DNA of 64,000 nt, from positions 102,266 through 166,265 of the forward strand of contig NZ_KZ984448.1 of assembly GCF_003569915.1 (NCBI RefSeq), given 5' to 3'. Below are positions 29,338-38,695 of this stretch, in pieces. The stretch comes from Comamonas testosteroni. GTDB lineage: Bacteria; Pseudomonadota; Gammaproteobacteria; Burkholderiales; Burkholderiaceae_C. Positions within the stretch are counted from its first letter, which is position 1. Every line of letters starts with the position of its first letter. Made by a program: the position numbers and the translations under genes. The notes below the pieces were generated by a model. It was not told the origin of the DNA. It did not search any database and was given only the letters and a program-made list of their open reading frames with translations.

Positions 29338-29595
29338 TTAGTGCGGGTGCACCGTCAGCGCCACCAGCTTGAGCACCAGAGGTCGCACCATCACCACGCA
29401 GACAAAAGCCACGGGCATGGCCAGCGCATAGGCGCTGAGCACGCGGCCCGGATAACCGGCGTCAATGCCGCTGTTGGCGGCGACGATGGTGCAGCACATC
29501 AAAAACGCCATGATGCCCGACATGAAAAACGCAAAGACAAAAGGCGTGTAGCGCTTGTGCAGCTTGGACGTGAAAGATTTGGTGGAGGTGTTCAT
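29338..29595 (-). CDS. DUF2798 family small membrane protein
   Basis: This 85-residue protein has two hydrophobic segments and the DUF2798 pattern: HKRYTPFVFAFFMSGIMAFLMCC near the start and GRVLSAYALAMPVAFVCVVMVRPLVLKLV near the end. Function unknown. It is divergent from a LysR regulator gene, a common arrangement for regulated targets. No Shine-Dalgarno is visible before MNTSTKSF. The upstream frame extension is encoded by repeat-like DNA and was rejected. Confidence 0.8.
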   Translation of the reverse strand: MNTSTKSFTSKLHKRYTPFVFAFFMSGIMAFLMCCTIVAANSGIDAGYPGRVLSAYALAMPVAFVCVVMVRPLVLKLVALTVHPH

Positions 29596-29620
29596 AGATT
29601 CTGAAGGAGGTTTGCAATCA

Positions 29621-29680
29621 GATTCATAGCGCTTTGCGCTTTCGCTGAAAGGCTTAGAGGCTGACGGTCCTCTTGAAAAC
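29621..29680 (+). repeat. Dispersed repeat family A copy, DUF2798-LysR spacer
   Basis: ATAGCGCTTTGCGCTTTCGC is followed by GGCTTAGAGGCTGACGG, the same half-and-half layout as other copies. It lies in the regulatory region between two divergent genes. Confidence 0.5.
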
Positions 29681-29783
29681 AAGGCTGAACTTTAAAGTTC
29701 ACGGCCATTTGGCGGTAGAGGTTTGGAGCTTGTTGCACTCGTAAGTCAAACAATCGAATTGATTTACAGATACATTCATATTC

Positions 29784-30713
29784 ATGCCGAATCTTCGAGC
29801 CATAGAAACCTTTGTCAAAGCACTGGAGGGCGGCTCCATCGCTTCCGCAGCGCGCCAGCTGGGCATATCGCCCGCAGCAGCCAGCCAGAACATCGCGCGG
29901 CTGGAGCGCGAGCTGGGCACGCGGCTCATCACCCGCACCACACGTTCCATGGCGTTGACGGAAGCGGGCGAGCGTTATCTGGCCCGCGTGGCCCCTGTGC
30001 TTGGTGAATTGGAAAAAGCCCAGTCCGATCTCTCGCTGATCCATGGCGAGCTGCAAGGGCGCTTGCGCATTGCCTGCATGGCAGCCTTTGGTCGCCATGT
30101 GCTGGCTCCGCTGCTGCCCGCGTTTGCTGCGCAGCACCCCAGGCTGGAGCTGGAGCTGCTGATTACCGACCGCTATGTCGATGTGCTCAAGGAGGATATA
30201 GATATCAGCGTGCGCTACCGCGATGTGCTGGAGCCCGGCATGTCCGTGCGCCAGCTCGCATCCATGCCGCGCATTTTGTTTGCCTCACCCCAGTATCTAG
30301 AGCAGCATGGCACACCGCAGACGGCAGAAGATTTGCTCAGCCACGCCTGTTTGCTCTACCGCCGCGAGCGCGATGGCCGTTTGATGCGCTGGCCGTTTCA
30401 GCGCGATGGCCAAAGAGCCGACCCGCCCCAGCGCATGGCACTGATTGGCACCGATATCGACGCGCTGGTCGAATACGCCGTCGCGGGCGGTGGCATTACC
30501 TGGGCGGGTGGCTTTATCGTGCACGAACATGTGCGCGACGGGCGGCTGGTGCCGATCAGCATCAAGCCTGCGCGCAAAGGACAGCTGGAGTTTGCCGAAG
30601 AGCCACTGGATTTTTTTGCCTGCTTTAGAGACCGCCAATATGTGCCCGCCAAGGTGAGGGCGCTGGTGGACTATCTGGTCGAGGCGCTGCCGCAGCAGCA
30701 GACGGAGCTTTGA
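29784..30713 (+). CDS. LysR family transcriptional regulator
   Basis: This 309-residue regulator begins with a winged HTH (MPNLRAIETFVKALEGGSIASAARQLGISPAAASQNIARLERELGTRLITRTTRSMALTEAG), followed by a periplasmic-binding-like effector domain (LQGRLRIACMAAFGRHVLAPLLPAFAAQHP). It belongs to the CrgA/AaeR-like branch by eye. The most likely target is the divergent DUF2798 gene and itself. Confidence 0.93.
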   Translation: MPNLRAIETFVKALEGGSIASAARQLGISPAAASQNIARLERELGTRLITRTTRSMALTEAGERYLARVAPVLGELEKAQSDLSLIHGELQGRLRIACMAAFGRHVLAPLLPAFAAQHPRLELELLITDRYVDVLKEDIDISVRYRDVLEPGMSVRQLASMPRILFASPQYLEQHGTPQTAEDLLSHACLLYRRERDGRLMRWPFQRDGQRADPPQRMALIGTDIDALVEYAVAGGGITWAGGFIVHEHVRDGRLVPISIKPARKGQLEFAEEPLDFFACFRDRQYVPAKVRALVDYLVEALPQQQTEL

Positions 30714-30760
30714 GTAGCGCTTGGCCTACGCAATTAGCGCAACCCAAGCAAGAGACACCG

Positions 30761-30854
30761 AGCAAGGGCCGTCCCGCAGCGAGGGTGTCGTCCCCCTCCT
30801 GCATTGCGAAGCAAAGCGAGAGAGGGGGAAGGCGCGTAAGCGCCTCAGGGGGTG
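30761..30854 (-). repeat. Dispersed repeat family B copy 1
   Basis: AGCAAGGGCCGTCCCGCAGC is followed by a hairpin CCCCCTC...GAGGGGG and GGCGCG..CGCCTCAGGGGG. A second copy lies at 48771-48850. Both sit just downstream of the 3' end of a minus-strand gene. Confidence 0.8.
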
Positions 30855-30862
30855 TAATCCAA

Positions 30863-31684
30863 TCAATGCCCCAAGTGCTGCGGCAGCACTTCCTGCAAGA
30901 TCGTCGTAGCGATTTCCTCAATCGACTTGGTGGTGCTGGACAGCCACTCGATACCGCTGCGGCGCATCATGGCTTCGGCTTCGGCCACCTCATAACGGCA
31001 GTTCTGCAGGCTGGCGTATTTGGAATCGGGGCGGCGTTCGTTGCGAATCGACGACAGGCGGGCCGGGTCAATCGTCAGGCCAAACAGCTTTTTGCGGAAA
31101 GGCTCCAGCGCCGGGGGCAGCTGCTTGCGGTCAAAGTCTTCGGGGATCAGCGGGTAATTGGCTACCTTCAGACCAAACTGCATGGCCAGATACAAGCTGG
31201 TTGGCGTTTTGCCGGAGCGGCTTACGCCCACCAGAATCACATCAGCGCCGGTCAGATCGGTATTGGTCTGGCCATCGTCGTGGGCCAGCGTGTAGTTGAT
31301 GGCCTCCATGCGCTCCAGATATTCCTTGCTCTCGCTGATATCGGCAAAACGGCCCACGCGGTGCAGCGACTTCTGACCCAGCTCGATCTCCAGTGGGCGC
31401 ACAAAAGTGCCGAACATGTCAAAAACCTTGCCCTTGCAGGTGGTCTCGATCAGCTCCAGGTACTCCTGATTGACCAGTGTCGTGAAAACGATGGGCTTTT
31501 TGCTCTCCAGCGTTGCCACATGGTTGATCTGGCGAATGGCCTGGTGCACCTTGTCCATGGAGTCCACAAAGGGGATGCGCACGATGCGGGGCTTGGTGTC
31601 GAACTGGGCCATGATGGCCGTGCCGAAGGTCTCGGCCGTGATGCCTGTGCCGTCAGAAATGACAAAAATGGTATGGGTATGCAT
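30863..31684 (-). CDS. ppsR: PEP synthase regulatory protein (bifunctional kinase/pyrophosphorylase)
   Basis: This 273-residue DUF299 protein starts [21 protein letters not shown] and carries a P-loop, [15 protein letters not shown], near residue 126. The family phosphorylates PEP synthase on Thr with ADP and reverses this with Pi, controlling gluconeogenic flux. It is divergent from ppsA, its substrate. Confidence 0.95.
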   Translation of the reverse strand: MHTHTIFVISDGTGITAETFGTAIMAQFDTKPRIVRIPFVDSMDKVHQAIRQINHVATLESKKPIVFTTLVNQEYLELIETTCKGKVFDMFGTFVRPLEIELGQKSLHRVGRFADISESKEYLERMEAINYTLAHDDGQTNTDLTGADVILVGVSRSGKTPTSLYLAMQFGLKVANYPLIPEDFDRKQLPPALEPFRKKLFGLTIDPARLSSIRNERRPDSKYASLQNCRYEVAEAEAMMRRSGIEWLSSTTKSIEEIATTILQEVLPQHLGH

Positions 31685-31936
31685 GGAGCGCGCAGTGATT
31701 AGGTAATGAGCAGGGCGGCAATGCCATGCCCTGTACTCTGAAACAGGTTTGAGCCACGCGAAGCTCGCAAGCTCGGCCTACAATGGCGCCCATTATTCCC
31801 AAATTCCACCCATGCTCGTTGACGGTCGACATCCAGAACAGCAAAGCACTGCATTCATGCAGCATGGGTTTGCGTGCCTGCGGCCATTCAGCCCGCAGGA
31901 CGCCTGCGTACCGGTTTTTAACTTTGGAGCTTCCCC
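31685..31936. other. Divergent regulatory spacer between ppsR and ppsA
   Basis: A TACAAT -10-like box lies at 31779-31784 on the plus strand, giving a leader of about 145 bases before ppsA. No matching -35 box and no clear hairpin were found. Confidence 0.4.
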
Positions 31937-34327
31937 ATGTCTCAACTGTTCGAGGCGACCGCACTGGTCGTTCCGTTTGAAAAACTGAGAATGTCCGATG
32001 TCGAGTCCGTAGGCGGCAAGAACGCCTCGCTCGGCGAAATGATCTCGCAACTGCCTGAAGGCGTGCGCGTGCCCACCGGTTTTGCGACCACGGCCCACGC
32101 ATTCCGCGATTTCCTGGCCTATGAAGGTCTGGCTGACAAGATTTCTGCCAAGCTGGCCGCTCTGGATGTGGACGATGTCCGCGCTTTGGCCGCTGTCGGT
32201 GCCGAAATCCGTGCCATGGTGGAAAACCAGCCTTTCCCCGCCGATCTGGAAGCCGCCATCCGCGAAGAATTTGCCCGTCTGCAAGGCGGCAATGACCAAG
32301 CCTCATTCGCCGTGCGTTCGTCGGCCACGGCCGAAGACTTGCCTGATGCATCGTTTGCGGGTCAGCAAGAGACTTTCCTGAACGTGGTCGGCATCGAAGA
32401 CGTGCTGCACAAGATGAAGGAAGTGTTCGCGTCGCTGTACAACGACCGCGCCATCTCCTACCGCGTGCACAAGGGCTTTGAGCACGATGTGGTGGCTTTG
32501 TCCGCTGGCGTGCAACGCATGGTGCGCTCCGACAAGGGCGCGGCCGGCGTGATGTTCACCATCGACACCGAATCCGGCTTTGAGGAAGTGGTGTTCATCA
32601 CTTCCAGCTATGGCCTGGGCGAGACCGTGGTGCAGGGCGCCGTGAACCCCGACGAGTTCTATGTGCACAAGCCCATGCTCAAGGCGGGCAATAAGGCGCT
32701 GATCCGCCGCAATCTGGGCTCCAAGCTGATCCAGATGATCTTCGCCACTCCCGAAGAGAAGGCTGCCGACGGCAAGCTGGTCAAGACGGTGGACGTGGCT
32801 CACGAGCTGCGTAACCGTTACTCGCTGACCGATGAAGAAGTGCAACAACTGGCGCACTACGCTCTGGTGATCGAGCAGCACTACGGCCGCCCCATGGACA
32901 TCGAGTGGGGCAAGGACGGCACCGACGGCCAGCTCTACATCCTGCAGGCCCGTCCCGAGACGGTGAAGAGCCAGTCCAAGGGCCAGGCCGAACTGCGCTA
33001 CAAGCTCAAGGGTACTGGTAATGTGCTGGCCGAAGGCCGTGCCATTGGCCAGAAGATCGGCACCGGCCCTGTGCGTCTGGTGTCCGACATCTCGCAGATG
33101 GACCAGGTGCAAGCTGGCGACGTGCTGGTGACCGACATGACCGACCCCAACTGGGAACCCGTCATGAAGAAGGCTTCGGCCATTGTCACCAACCGTGGTG
33201 GCCGTACCTGCCACGCCGCCATCATTGCGCGTGAACTGGGTATTCCTGCGGTGGTGGGCTGCGGCAACGCGACTGACCTGCTCAAGGCCGACACTCTGGT
33301 GACCGTGTCCTGCGCAGAAGGCGATACCGGCAAGATTTATGACGGCCTGATCGAGACCGAAGTGACCGAGGTCAAGCGCGGCGAAATGCCCGCCATCCCG
33401 ACCAAGATCATGATGAACGTGGGCAACCCCCAGCTGGCGTTTGACTTTGCCCAACTGCCCAACGAAGGCGTGGGTCTGGCCCGTCTGGAATTCATCATCA
33501 ACAACAACATCGGCGTGCACCCCAAGGCCATCCTGGACTACCCCGCCGTGGCTCCTGACCTGAAGAAGGCTGTGGAATCCGTGGCCCGTGGTCATGCATC
33601 GCCCCGTGCTTTCTACGTGGACAAGGTGACCGAAGGTGTGGCAACCATTGCCGCTGCTTTCTGGCCCAAGCCCGTCATCGTGCGCATGTCGGACTTCAAG
33701 TCCAATGAATACCGCAAGCTGATTGGTGGTAGCCGCTATGAGCCTGAGGAAGAGAACCCCATGCTGGGCTTCCGTGGTGCAGCGCGCTACATCTCGGCCG
33801 AATTCGGTGAAGCCTTCAAGATGGAATGCGAAGCCCTGCGCCGCGTGCGCGAGGACATGGGTCTGACCAACATCAAGATCATGATTCCGTTCGTGCGTAC
33901 GCTGGGTCAGGCCAAGCGCGTGACCGAGCTGCTGGCCGAAAATGGCTTGAAGCGCGGTGAGAATGGTCTGCAGCTGATCATGATGTGCGAAGTGCCTTCC
34001 AACGCCATCCTGGCGGACGAGTTCCTCGAGTACTTCGACGGCTTCTCGGTCGGCTCCAACGACCTGACCCAGCTGACGCTGGGTCTGGACCGTGACTCCG
34101 GTCTGGAGCTGCTGGCTGCCGACTTCGACGAGCGCGATCCTGCCGTCAAGAAGATGCTGTCGCGCGCCATCAAGGCCTGCCGCGACCAGAACAAGTACGT
34201 GGGCATCTGCGGCCAAGGCCCTTCGGACCACCCCGACTTCGCCAAGTGGCTGGCTGACGAAGGTATCTCGTCGATCTCCCTGAACCCTGACAGCGTGGTC
34301 TCCACCTGGCAGAAGCTGGCTGAATAA
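31937..34327 (+). CDS. ppsA: Phosphoenolpyruvate synthase
   Basis: This 796-residue enzyme converts pyruvate and ATP to PEP, AMP and Pi. The N-terminal ATP-grasp domain has [12 protein letters not shown] and [19 protein letters not shown]. The phosphohistidine domain has [21 protein letters not shown] (catalytic His near residue 422). The C-terminal PEP/pyruvate barrel has [16 protein letters not shown] and [15 protein letters not shown]. Full length. ppsR is divergent. Confidence 0.97.
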   Translation: MSQLFEATALVVPFEKLRMSDVESVGGKNASLGEMISQLPEGVRVPTGFATTAHAFRDFLAYEGLADKISAKLAALDVDDVRALAAVGAEIRAMVENQPFPADLEAAIREEFARLQGGNDQASFAVRSSATAEDLPDASFAGQQETFLNVVGIEDVLHKMKEVFASLYNDRAISYRVHKGFEHDVVALSAGVQRMVRSDKGAAGVMFTIDTESGFEEVVFITSSYGLGETVVQGAVNPDEFYVHKPMLKAGNKALIRRNLGSKLIQMIFATPEEKAADGKLVKTVDVAHELRNRYSLTDEEVQQLAHYALVIEQHYGRPMDIEWGKDGTDGQLYILQARPETVKSQSKGQAELRYKLKGTGNVLAEGRAIGQKIGTGPVRLVSDISQMDQVQAGDVLVTDMTDPNWEPVMKKASAIVTNRGGRTCHAAIIARELGIPAVVGCGNATDLLKADTLVTVSCAEGDTGKIYDGLIETEVTEVKRGEMPAIPTKIMMNVGNPQLAFDFAQLPNEGVGLARLEFIINNNIGVHPKAILDYPAVAPDLKKAVESVARGHASPRAFYVDKVTEGVATIAAAFWPKPVIVRMSDFKSNEYRKLIGGSRYEPEEENPMLGFRGAARYISAEFGEAFKMECEALRRVREDMGLTNIKIMIPFVRTLGQAKRVTELLAENGLKRGENGLQLIMMCEVPSNAILADEFLEYFDGFSVGSNDLTQLTLGLDRDSGLELLAADFDERDPAVKKMLSRAIKACRDQNKYVGICGQGPSDHPDFAKWLADEGISSISLNPDSVVSTWQKLAE

Positions 34328-34341
34328 GCCTGCGCATCGCC

Positions 34342-34713
34342 ATGCAGACGCCTCCAGCGCCCATGCATGACGATGCTGCGTCGGACGCGTTGTTCGACGC
34401 TTTTGGCAGACCGCGGGAAGTCGCCTTTCCGCCGGATCTGCACGATATGCACCACCTGAGACTCAAAGCCTTGCTGCTGGCGGTCTGGGTGGTGTTTTCA
34501 TTTGGCATCAGCTATTTCGCGCGCGATCTGCAGGGGCTGATACCGGGCTGGCCTGCGGCCTACTGGATGGCTGCACAGGGCGCGGTGCTTGTGTTTTTGC
34601 TGATCATCGTGATCTACTGCGTGGCCATGGACCATTTCGAGCGCAAGCAAACCCAGGCCGATGCCGCGCGGGCAGCGGCACAATCCTCCTCCACAGCCAA
34701 CTTCCATGTCTGA
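34342..34713 (+). CDS. DUF4212 small subunit of sodium:solute symporter
   Basis: This 123-residue protein has two hydrophobic segments (LKALLLAVWVVFSFGISYF and GAVLVFLLIIVIYCVAM) and the family phrase FGISYFARDLQGLIPGWPAAYWMAAQGAV. Such proteins pair with a large SSS-family transporter, and that gene overlaps this one by eight bases. The start is one of two nearby Met codons. Confidence 0.88.
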   Translation: MQTPPAPMHDDAASDALFDAFGRPREVAFPPDLHDMHHLRLKALLLAVWVVFSFGISYFARDLQGLIPGWPAAYWMAAQGAVLVFLLIIVIYCVAMDHFERKQTQADAARAAAQSSSTANFHV

Positions 34714-36790
34714 GCACCCCCAGCTCAGCCGCGCCTACCATTGGCGCTTGCACCGCATTCTGTTTCTCTATGTGCTCGGTGTGCTGGGTTTTCTGGGCGC
34801 CATGTTCTGGGCCGAAGAGCACGGCCTGTCGCGGCACTGGATAGGACCCATCTTTCTGTTTTGCACCGTGATGGTGTATGCGGGCATTGGCGTGTATTCA
34901 CGCACCAGCGATGCCGAGGAATACTTTGTCGCGGGTCGGCGCATTCCGCCGTTCTACAACGGCATGGCAGCGGCGGCGGACTGGATGAGCGCGGCCTCGT
35001 TCATCAGCCTCTCGGGCGCGCTGTATCTGCAGGGGTTTTCGGGCTCTGGCACGCAGCCCGGCGGCCTGGCCTATGTGCTGGGCTGGACCGGAGGCTTTTG
35101 CCTGGTTGGCATGCTGATCGCCCCCTATCTGCGGGCCATGAAGCTCTACACGGTGCCGGATTTTTTCCAGGCCCGCTATGGCGGGCGCTGGCCGCGCATC
35201 ATTGCGGCTTTGGCAGCAATCACCTGCTCGTTCACCTACGTGGTGGCGCAGATCTATGGTGTGGGCCTGATCGCGGCGCGGCTGACGGGGGTGCAGTTCG
35301 AGATCGGCATCATGCTCGGTCTGGGGGGCGTGCTGCTGTGCTCGTTTCTGGGGGGGATGCGCGCGATTACCTGGACGCAGGTGGCGCAGTATGTGGTGAT
35401 CTTGCTGGCTTTCATGCTGCCCGTGTCCTGGTTGGCTTACAAGCAGATGGGTACGCCCTGGGCTCCTGCTGCCTATGGGCAGCAACTGGGCAAGATCGCG
35501 CAGCTGGAGCAGGAGCTGCTGGCCTCCGAAGCCGAGCAGTCCGTGCTGGAGGCCTACCGCACGCGTGCGCAGGTGCTGCAGTCCAAGTTGCGGGATGTGC
35601 CCCATGTGCTGGCGGCAGAGCGTCAGGCGCTGGCCGAACATATTCGCGAACTGCGCACCAGCAGTGGCAATATCGGCGCCATCATGGCGGCCAGCCGCGA
35701 GCTGGCATCCATGCCCAAGGACGAGGCAGCAGCGCGTGAGCGCTGGACGCGCGAGCTGCGCGAAACCTATGACCGCGCCAAACCGCTGGGCGGCATTCCG
35801 CTGCAAAGCCAGCCGTTTGCGGGCGATCCCCATGGCACGCCCGAGGAACGGCAGGCCTACGAGGTCAGCCGCCGCAACTTTCTGGCGCTGATGTTCTGCC
35901 TGATGGTGGGCACGGCCGGCCTACCGCATCTGCTCACGCGCTACTACACCGCGCCCTCGGTCTCGGCCGCACGCAGCTCGGTGGCCTGGTCGCTATTCTT
36001 TATCGGTCTGCTGTACATGAGTGCGCCAGCGTTGGCCGTGATGGTCAAGTACGAGGTCATGAACAACCTCGTGGGCACGCATTTCGATGCCTTGCCCAAC
36101 TGGATTGCCCAATGGGCGCGGGTCGATGGTTCGCTGCTGTCGGTCGAAGACATCAATGGCGACGGCATTTTGCAGTTTGGCGAAATCCGCATGGGCGCCG
36201 ACCTCATCATGCTGGCCACGCCTGAGCTGGGCGGCATGCCCTATGTGGTTTCAGGTCTGGTGGCGGCGGGCGGGCTGGCGGCAGCGCTGTCCACGGCGGA
36301 TGGGCTGCTGCTGACCATCAGCAACGCGCTGGTGCGCGACCTTTACTACCAGGAGCGCCAGCGCCTGGAAACGCGCAAGCGCCGCATCTCGCCCGAGCAG
36401 CGCGTGATTCTGTCCAAGTTCGCGCTGCTGCTGGTGGCGCTGTCGGCAGCCTTTGTGGCGGCACGTCGCTCCTCGGACATTTTGCCCATGGTCTCGGCAT
36501 CGTTCTCGCTGGCGGCATCGGCCTTTGTGCCTGCCATGGTGATGGGCATCTTCTGGCGCGGCACCACGCGCCGCGGCGCCGTGGCGGGCATGCTGCTGGG
36601 GCTGGCGGTGACGCTGTATTACATGCTGGCCCATGTGCCCGGCCTGCAAGGCGTGCTGCCCAATGCCTTGCGCAGCAATCAGCTGTGGTGGGGCATACAG
36701 CCTATCTCTGCCGGCGTGTTTGGCGTGCCCGCAGGTTTTGCTGCCACGCTGCTGGTCAGCTGGTGGGATAGACGCTATTCAAAGGCCTGA
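34706..36790 (+). CDS. Sodium:solute symporter large subunit (VC_2705-like)
   Basis: This 694-residue SSS-family transporter has about thirteen membrane segments: VYSRTSDAEEYFVAGRRIPPFYNGMAAAADWMSAASFISL, then the pore helices. Two soluble insertions stand out. One is a coiled-coil-like segment of about 120 residues (from about residue 260). The other is a short loop at residues 482-493, DINGDGILQFGE, that fits an EF-hand calcium-binding loop. The start MSEHPQLSRAYHW overlaps the small subunit gene. The substrate is probably a carboxylate such as acetate, by family analogy. Confidence 0.88.
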   Translation: MSEHPQLSRAYHWRLHRILFLYVLGVLGFLGAMFWAEEHGLSRHWIGPIFLFCTVMVYAGIGVYSRTSDAEEYFVAGRRIPPFYNGMAAAADWMSAASFISLSGALYLQGFSGSGTQPGGLAYVLGWTGGFCLVGMLIAPYLRAMKLYTVPDFFQARYGGRWPRIIAALAAITCSFTYVVAQIYGVGLIAARLTGVQFEIGIMLGLGGVLLCSFLGGMRAITWTQVAQYVVILLAFMLPVSWLAYKQMGTPWAPAAYGQQLGKIAQLEQELLASEAEQSVLEAYRTRAQVLQSKLRDVPHVLAAERQALAEHIRELRTSSGNIGAIMAASRELASMPKDEAAARERWTRELRETYDRAKPLGGIPLQSQPFAGDPHGTPEERQAYEVSRRNFLALMFCLMVGTAGLPHLLTRYYTAPSVSAARSSVAWSLFFIGLLYMSAPALAVMVKYEVMNNLVGTHFDALPNWIAQWARVDGSLLSVEDINGDGILQFGEIRMGADLIMLATPELGGMPYVVSGLVAAGGLAAALSTADGLLLTISNALVRDLYYQERQRLETRKRRISPEQRVILSKFALLLVALSAAFVAARRSSDILPMVSASFSLAASAFVPAMVMGIFWRGTTRRGAVAGMLLGLAVTLYYMLAHVPGLQGVLPNALRSNQLWWGIQPISAGVFGVPAGFAATLLVSWWDRRYSKA

Positions 36791-36802
36791 TAAAAGTCCT
36801 GA

Positions 36803-36857
36803 ATTGATAGCTGTCAGCCTATGAGGTGAATAGGCTGGAGCCTGATTTTTCTTGAAT
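36803..36857 (+). repeat. Dispersed repeat family A copy
   Basis: ATTGATAGCTGTCAGCC is followed by AATAGGCTGGAGCCTG and a T-rich end, with an internal AGCCTAT..ATAGGCT inverted repeat. It lies directly after the symporter stop. Confidence 0.65.
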
Positions 36858-36961
36858 TTCTTGCGCCGCAGCAATTTTTGGGTTGCTGGCTGCACGTAAA
36901 CCCGCTTTGCAGGTTTTTGCAGTCCTGTCAGTCTGGCGGCATCAAGGAGATAAGTGCGCCC

Positions 36962-37465
36962 ATGTATCTGATCAAAACGCCTGAGGGACAGCAGGCTTTC
37001 AAGGAACGTCACCCTGATCTGAGCCAGAGGCTGCGCTCGGCATTTTTGCTGTTTGATGGCAGCCGCAGCCTGGCGCAGGTGGTGGAGGCCACCTCGGCGC
37101 TGGGCGTCAGCAAGGACGATATCCTGGCGCTGATTCCCAAGGGCTGGCTGGCCGTCAAGGATGCGGAAGGCGGTGAAGTCGCAGCAGCAGCGCAGCCTGC
37201 TGCCGACGCAGGAAAGAGCGCACCGGCGCTGGCGCCGGCCGAGGTTGACCCGCAAAGCGTGGCGCAGCGCTACCGCAAGGCCTATCCGATGGCAGTGAGC
37301 ATTACCGGCAGTCTGGGTCTCAAGGGCTTCAGGCTCAATCTGGCGGTAGAGGCTGCCATGGGCTATGAGCAATTGGTGGAGCTGGCTCCTCGCATCCGCG
37401 ATGCGGCGGGTAACAAGGCATACGAGCCGCTGCACAAGGCCTTGTTTGAAGACGAGGACGACTGA
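36962..37465 (+). CDS. Hypothetical protein with acidic C-terminus
   Basis: This is a 167-residue cytoplasmic protein starting MYLIKTPEGQQAFKERHPDL after an AAGGAG site. The N-terminal half has a winged-helix-like pattern (LFDGSRSLAQVVEATSALGVSKDDILALIPKGWL). An Ala/Pro-rich linker follows, then a helical part and an EDEDD tail. I do not recognise the family; DNA-binding is only a guess. Confidence 0.7.
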   Translation: MYLIKTPEGQQAFKERHPDLSQRLRSAFLLFDGSRSLAQVVEATSALGVSKDDILALIPKGWLAVKDAEGGEVAAAAQPAADAGKSAPALAPAEVDPQSVAQRYRKAYPMAVSITGSLGLKGFRLNLAVEAAMGYEQLVELAPRIRDAAGNKAYEPLHKALFEDEDD

Positions 37466-37483
37466 GCGGCGGTTGTCGCCATG

Positions 37484-37512
37484 AAAAAAGCGGCTATCAA
37501 GCCGCTTTTTTT
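37484..37512 (+). terminator. Bidirectional terminator
   Basis: AAAAAAGCGGC (37484-37494), loop TATCAA, then GCCGC and T7 (37501-37512). It separates the hypothetical gene from the convergent FKBP gene. Confidence 0.85.
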
Positions 37513-37538
37513 GTTTTGCCGTGAGGGCAGGGCGTCGA

Positions 37539-37892
37539 TCAGACAGCCAGCAGTTCCACGTCGAACTTCAGCGTGGCGTTGGGGGGGATCACACCGCCTG
37601 CACCACGTGCGCCATAGCCCAGAGCGGCCGGAATCAGCAGTGTGCGCTGACCGCCCACCTTCATGCCTTGCACGCCTTCGTCCCAGCCCTTGATCACCAT
37701 GCCGGCGCCCAGGGGGAAGACGAAGGGGTCATTGCGGTCCTTGCTGGAGTCGAACTTGGCGCCTTGCACGCCGTTGTTGTAGAGCCAGCCCGTGTAGTGC
37801 ACGGTCACGTTCTTGCCGGCCTGGGCTTCGGCGCCTTCGCCCACAACGGTGTCTTCGTATTGCAGGCCAGAGGCAGTGGTGTTGAAAGCCAT
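37539..37892 (-). CDS. FKBP-type peptidyl-prolyl cis-trans isomerase
   Basis: This 117-residue single-domain FKBP contains VTVHYTGWLYNNGVQGAKFDSSKDRNDPFVFPLG, VIKGWDEGVQGMKVGGQRTLLIPAALGYGARG and IPPNATLKFDVELL, i.e. all the active-site aromatic positions. It lacks a signal peptide, so it acts in the cytoplasm on proline bonds of folding proteins. Start MAFNTTASG chosen at the conserved domain start. Confidence 0.94.
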   Translation of the reverse strand: MAFNTTASGLQYEDTVVGEGAEAQAGKNVTVHYTGWLYNNGVQGAKFDSSKDRNDPFVFPLGAGMVIKGWDEGVQGMKVGGQRTLLIPAALGYGARGAGGVIPPNATLKFDVELLAV

Positions 37893-38021
37893 GATGGTTT
37901 CCTTCAGCTTAGAGCAGAAAAAGGCGATGGAAAAAGGGCCAGCCAAGCATGCTTGGGGCCCTTGGATGATATGAAAGTGGCGGCAAGGCGCCCGTCTTTC
38001 AAGCCGCGTCAGCGGCGGGGA

Positions 38022-38327
38022 TTATTTCTTGGCGCGCGCAGCAACCCAGCGGTTGGCAAAGGCTTGCACGTCAGACAGGCGCTTGAGCAGGTCCTGACCG
38101 GCCAGTGTGACGGTGTAGCCGTCGCTGCCGTGCTCCAGCAGGCCGCACTCGCGCAGCTCCTTGATACGGGTGTTCAAGGTGTTGGGGGTGATGCCGCCCA
38201 CGCTGTCTTGCAGCAGACGGAAGGTCTGGGGATGGCCATCCCGCAGAGCCCACAGCACGCGCAGCGCATAGCGGCATTCGAGCTTTTCGAACAGCTGGTT
38301 GATGGCGGCGTTTTCCTTGGAGCTCAT
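38022..38327 (-). CDS. HxlR-like winged-helix regulator
   Basis: This 101-residue protein shows the HxlR-like pattern: FEKLECRYALRVLWALRDGHPQTFRLLQDSVGGITPNTLNTRIKELRECGLLEHGSDGYTVTLAGQDLL. The Cys in LEC may be a sensor as in some family members; this is inference. It starts after AAGGAGA. A promoter lies upstream at 38401-38429. Targets are not evident from context. Confidence 0.82.
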   Translation of the reverse strand: MSSKENAAINQLFEKLECRYALRVLWALRDGHPQTFRLLQDSVGGITPNTLNTRIKELRECGLLEHGSDGYTVTLAGQDLLKRLSDVQAFANRWVAARAKK

Positions 38328-38400
38328 GGACGCTTCTCCTTGCGCAATGTGTTGTAAAGCCTGTCGCACTTGCGGTGTGCGCGCAGTGCCATGTCTGTTG

Positions 38401-38429
38401 ACTATAGCGGTTAAATTATTTTGCTACAA
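38401..38429 (-). promoter_or_regulatory. Sigma-70-like promoter for the HxlR-type gene
   Basis: On the minus strand TTGTAG (38424-38429) and TATAGT (38401-38406) are exactly 17 bases apart. The -10 matches 5 of 6 positions and the -35 3 of 6. It directs transcription into the gene starting at 38327. Confidence 0.5.
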
Positions 38430-38639
38430 GTTTAGTAGCTCCAAATCTGCAACTGCAACGCCTTGAGGTGATAAAGGCGACAAACTGCGTGCAAGTGTTG
38501 CAGGGTTGCCACGAAACTGGGCGCTTTTGCGGCCTGCTTCAGGGTTTGTAGCAGTGTGCAGAGGTTTTTTGCGTGCCCGGCGCGCTTTTGGCGGGTGTTG
38601 CAGGCGGTGCGAGCACTGGCTTTTATCTAAAAATCAGTG

Positions 38640-38690
38640 ATTTTGGCCCCTGGTCCAGAAGCCATATACGCTTGCAGCTATTGAAATCAT
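38640..38690 (-). repeat. Dispersed repeat family A copy
   Basis: On the minus strand this reads AATAGCTGCAAGCG, then GGACCAGGGGCCAAAATC, the same two halves seen in other copies. It lies just past the panE stop codon. Confidence 0.55.
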
Positions 38691-38695
38691 AGTTC

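Larger units (their letters stand above)
38328..38695. other. Intergenic region between the HxlR-like gene and panE
   Basis: This gap of about 370 bases holds no gene. It contains the minus-strand promoter of the regulator (38401-38429) and a repeat-family copy next to the panE stop (38640-38690). The middle, 38450-38620, holds nothing I can assign. Confidence 0.6.
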
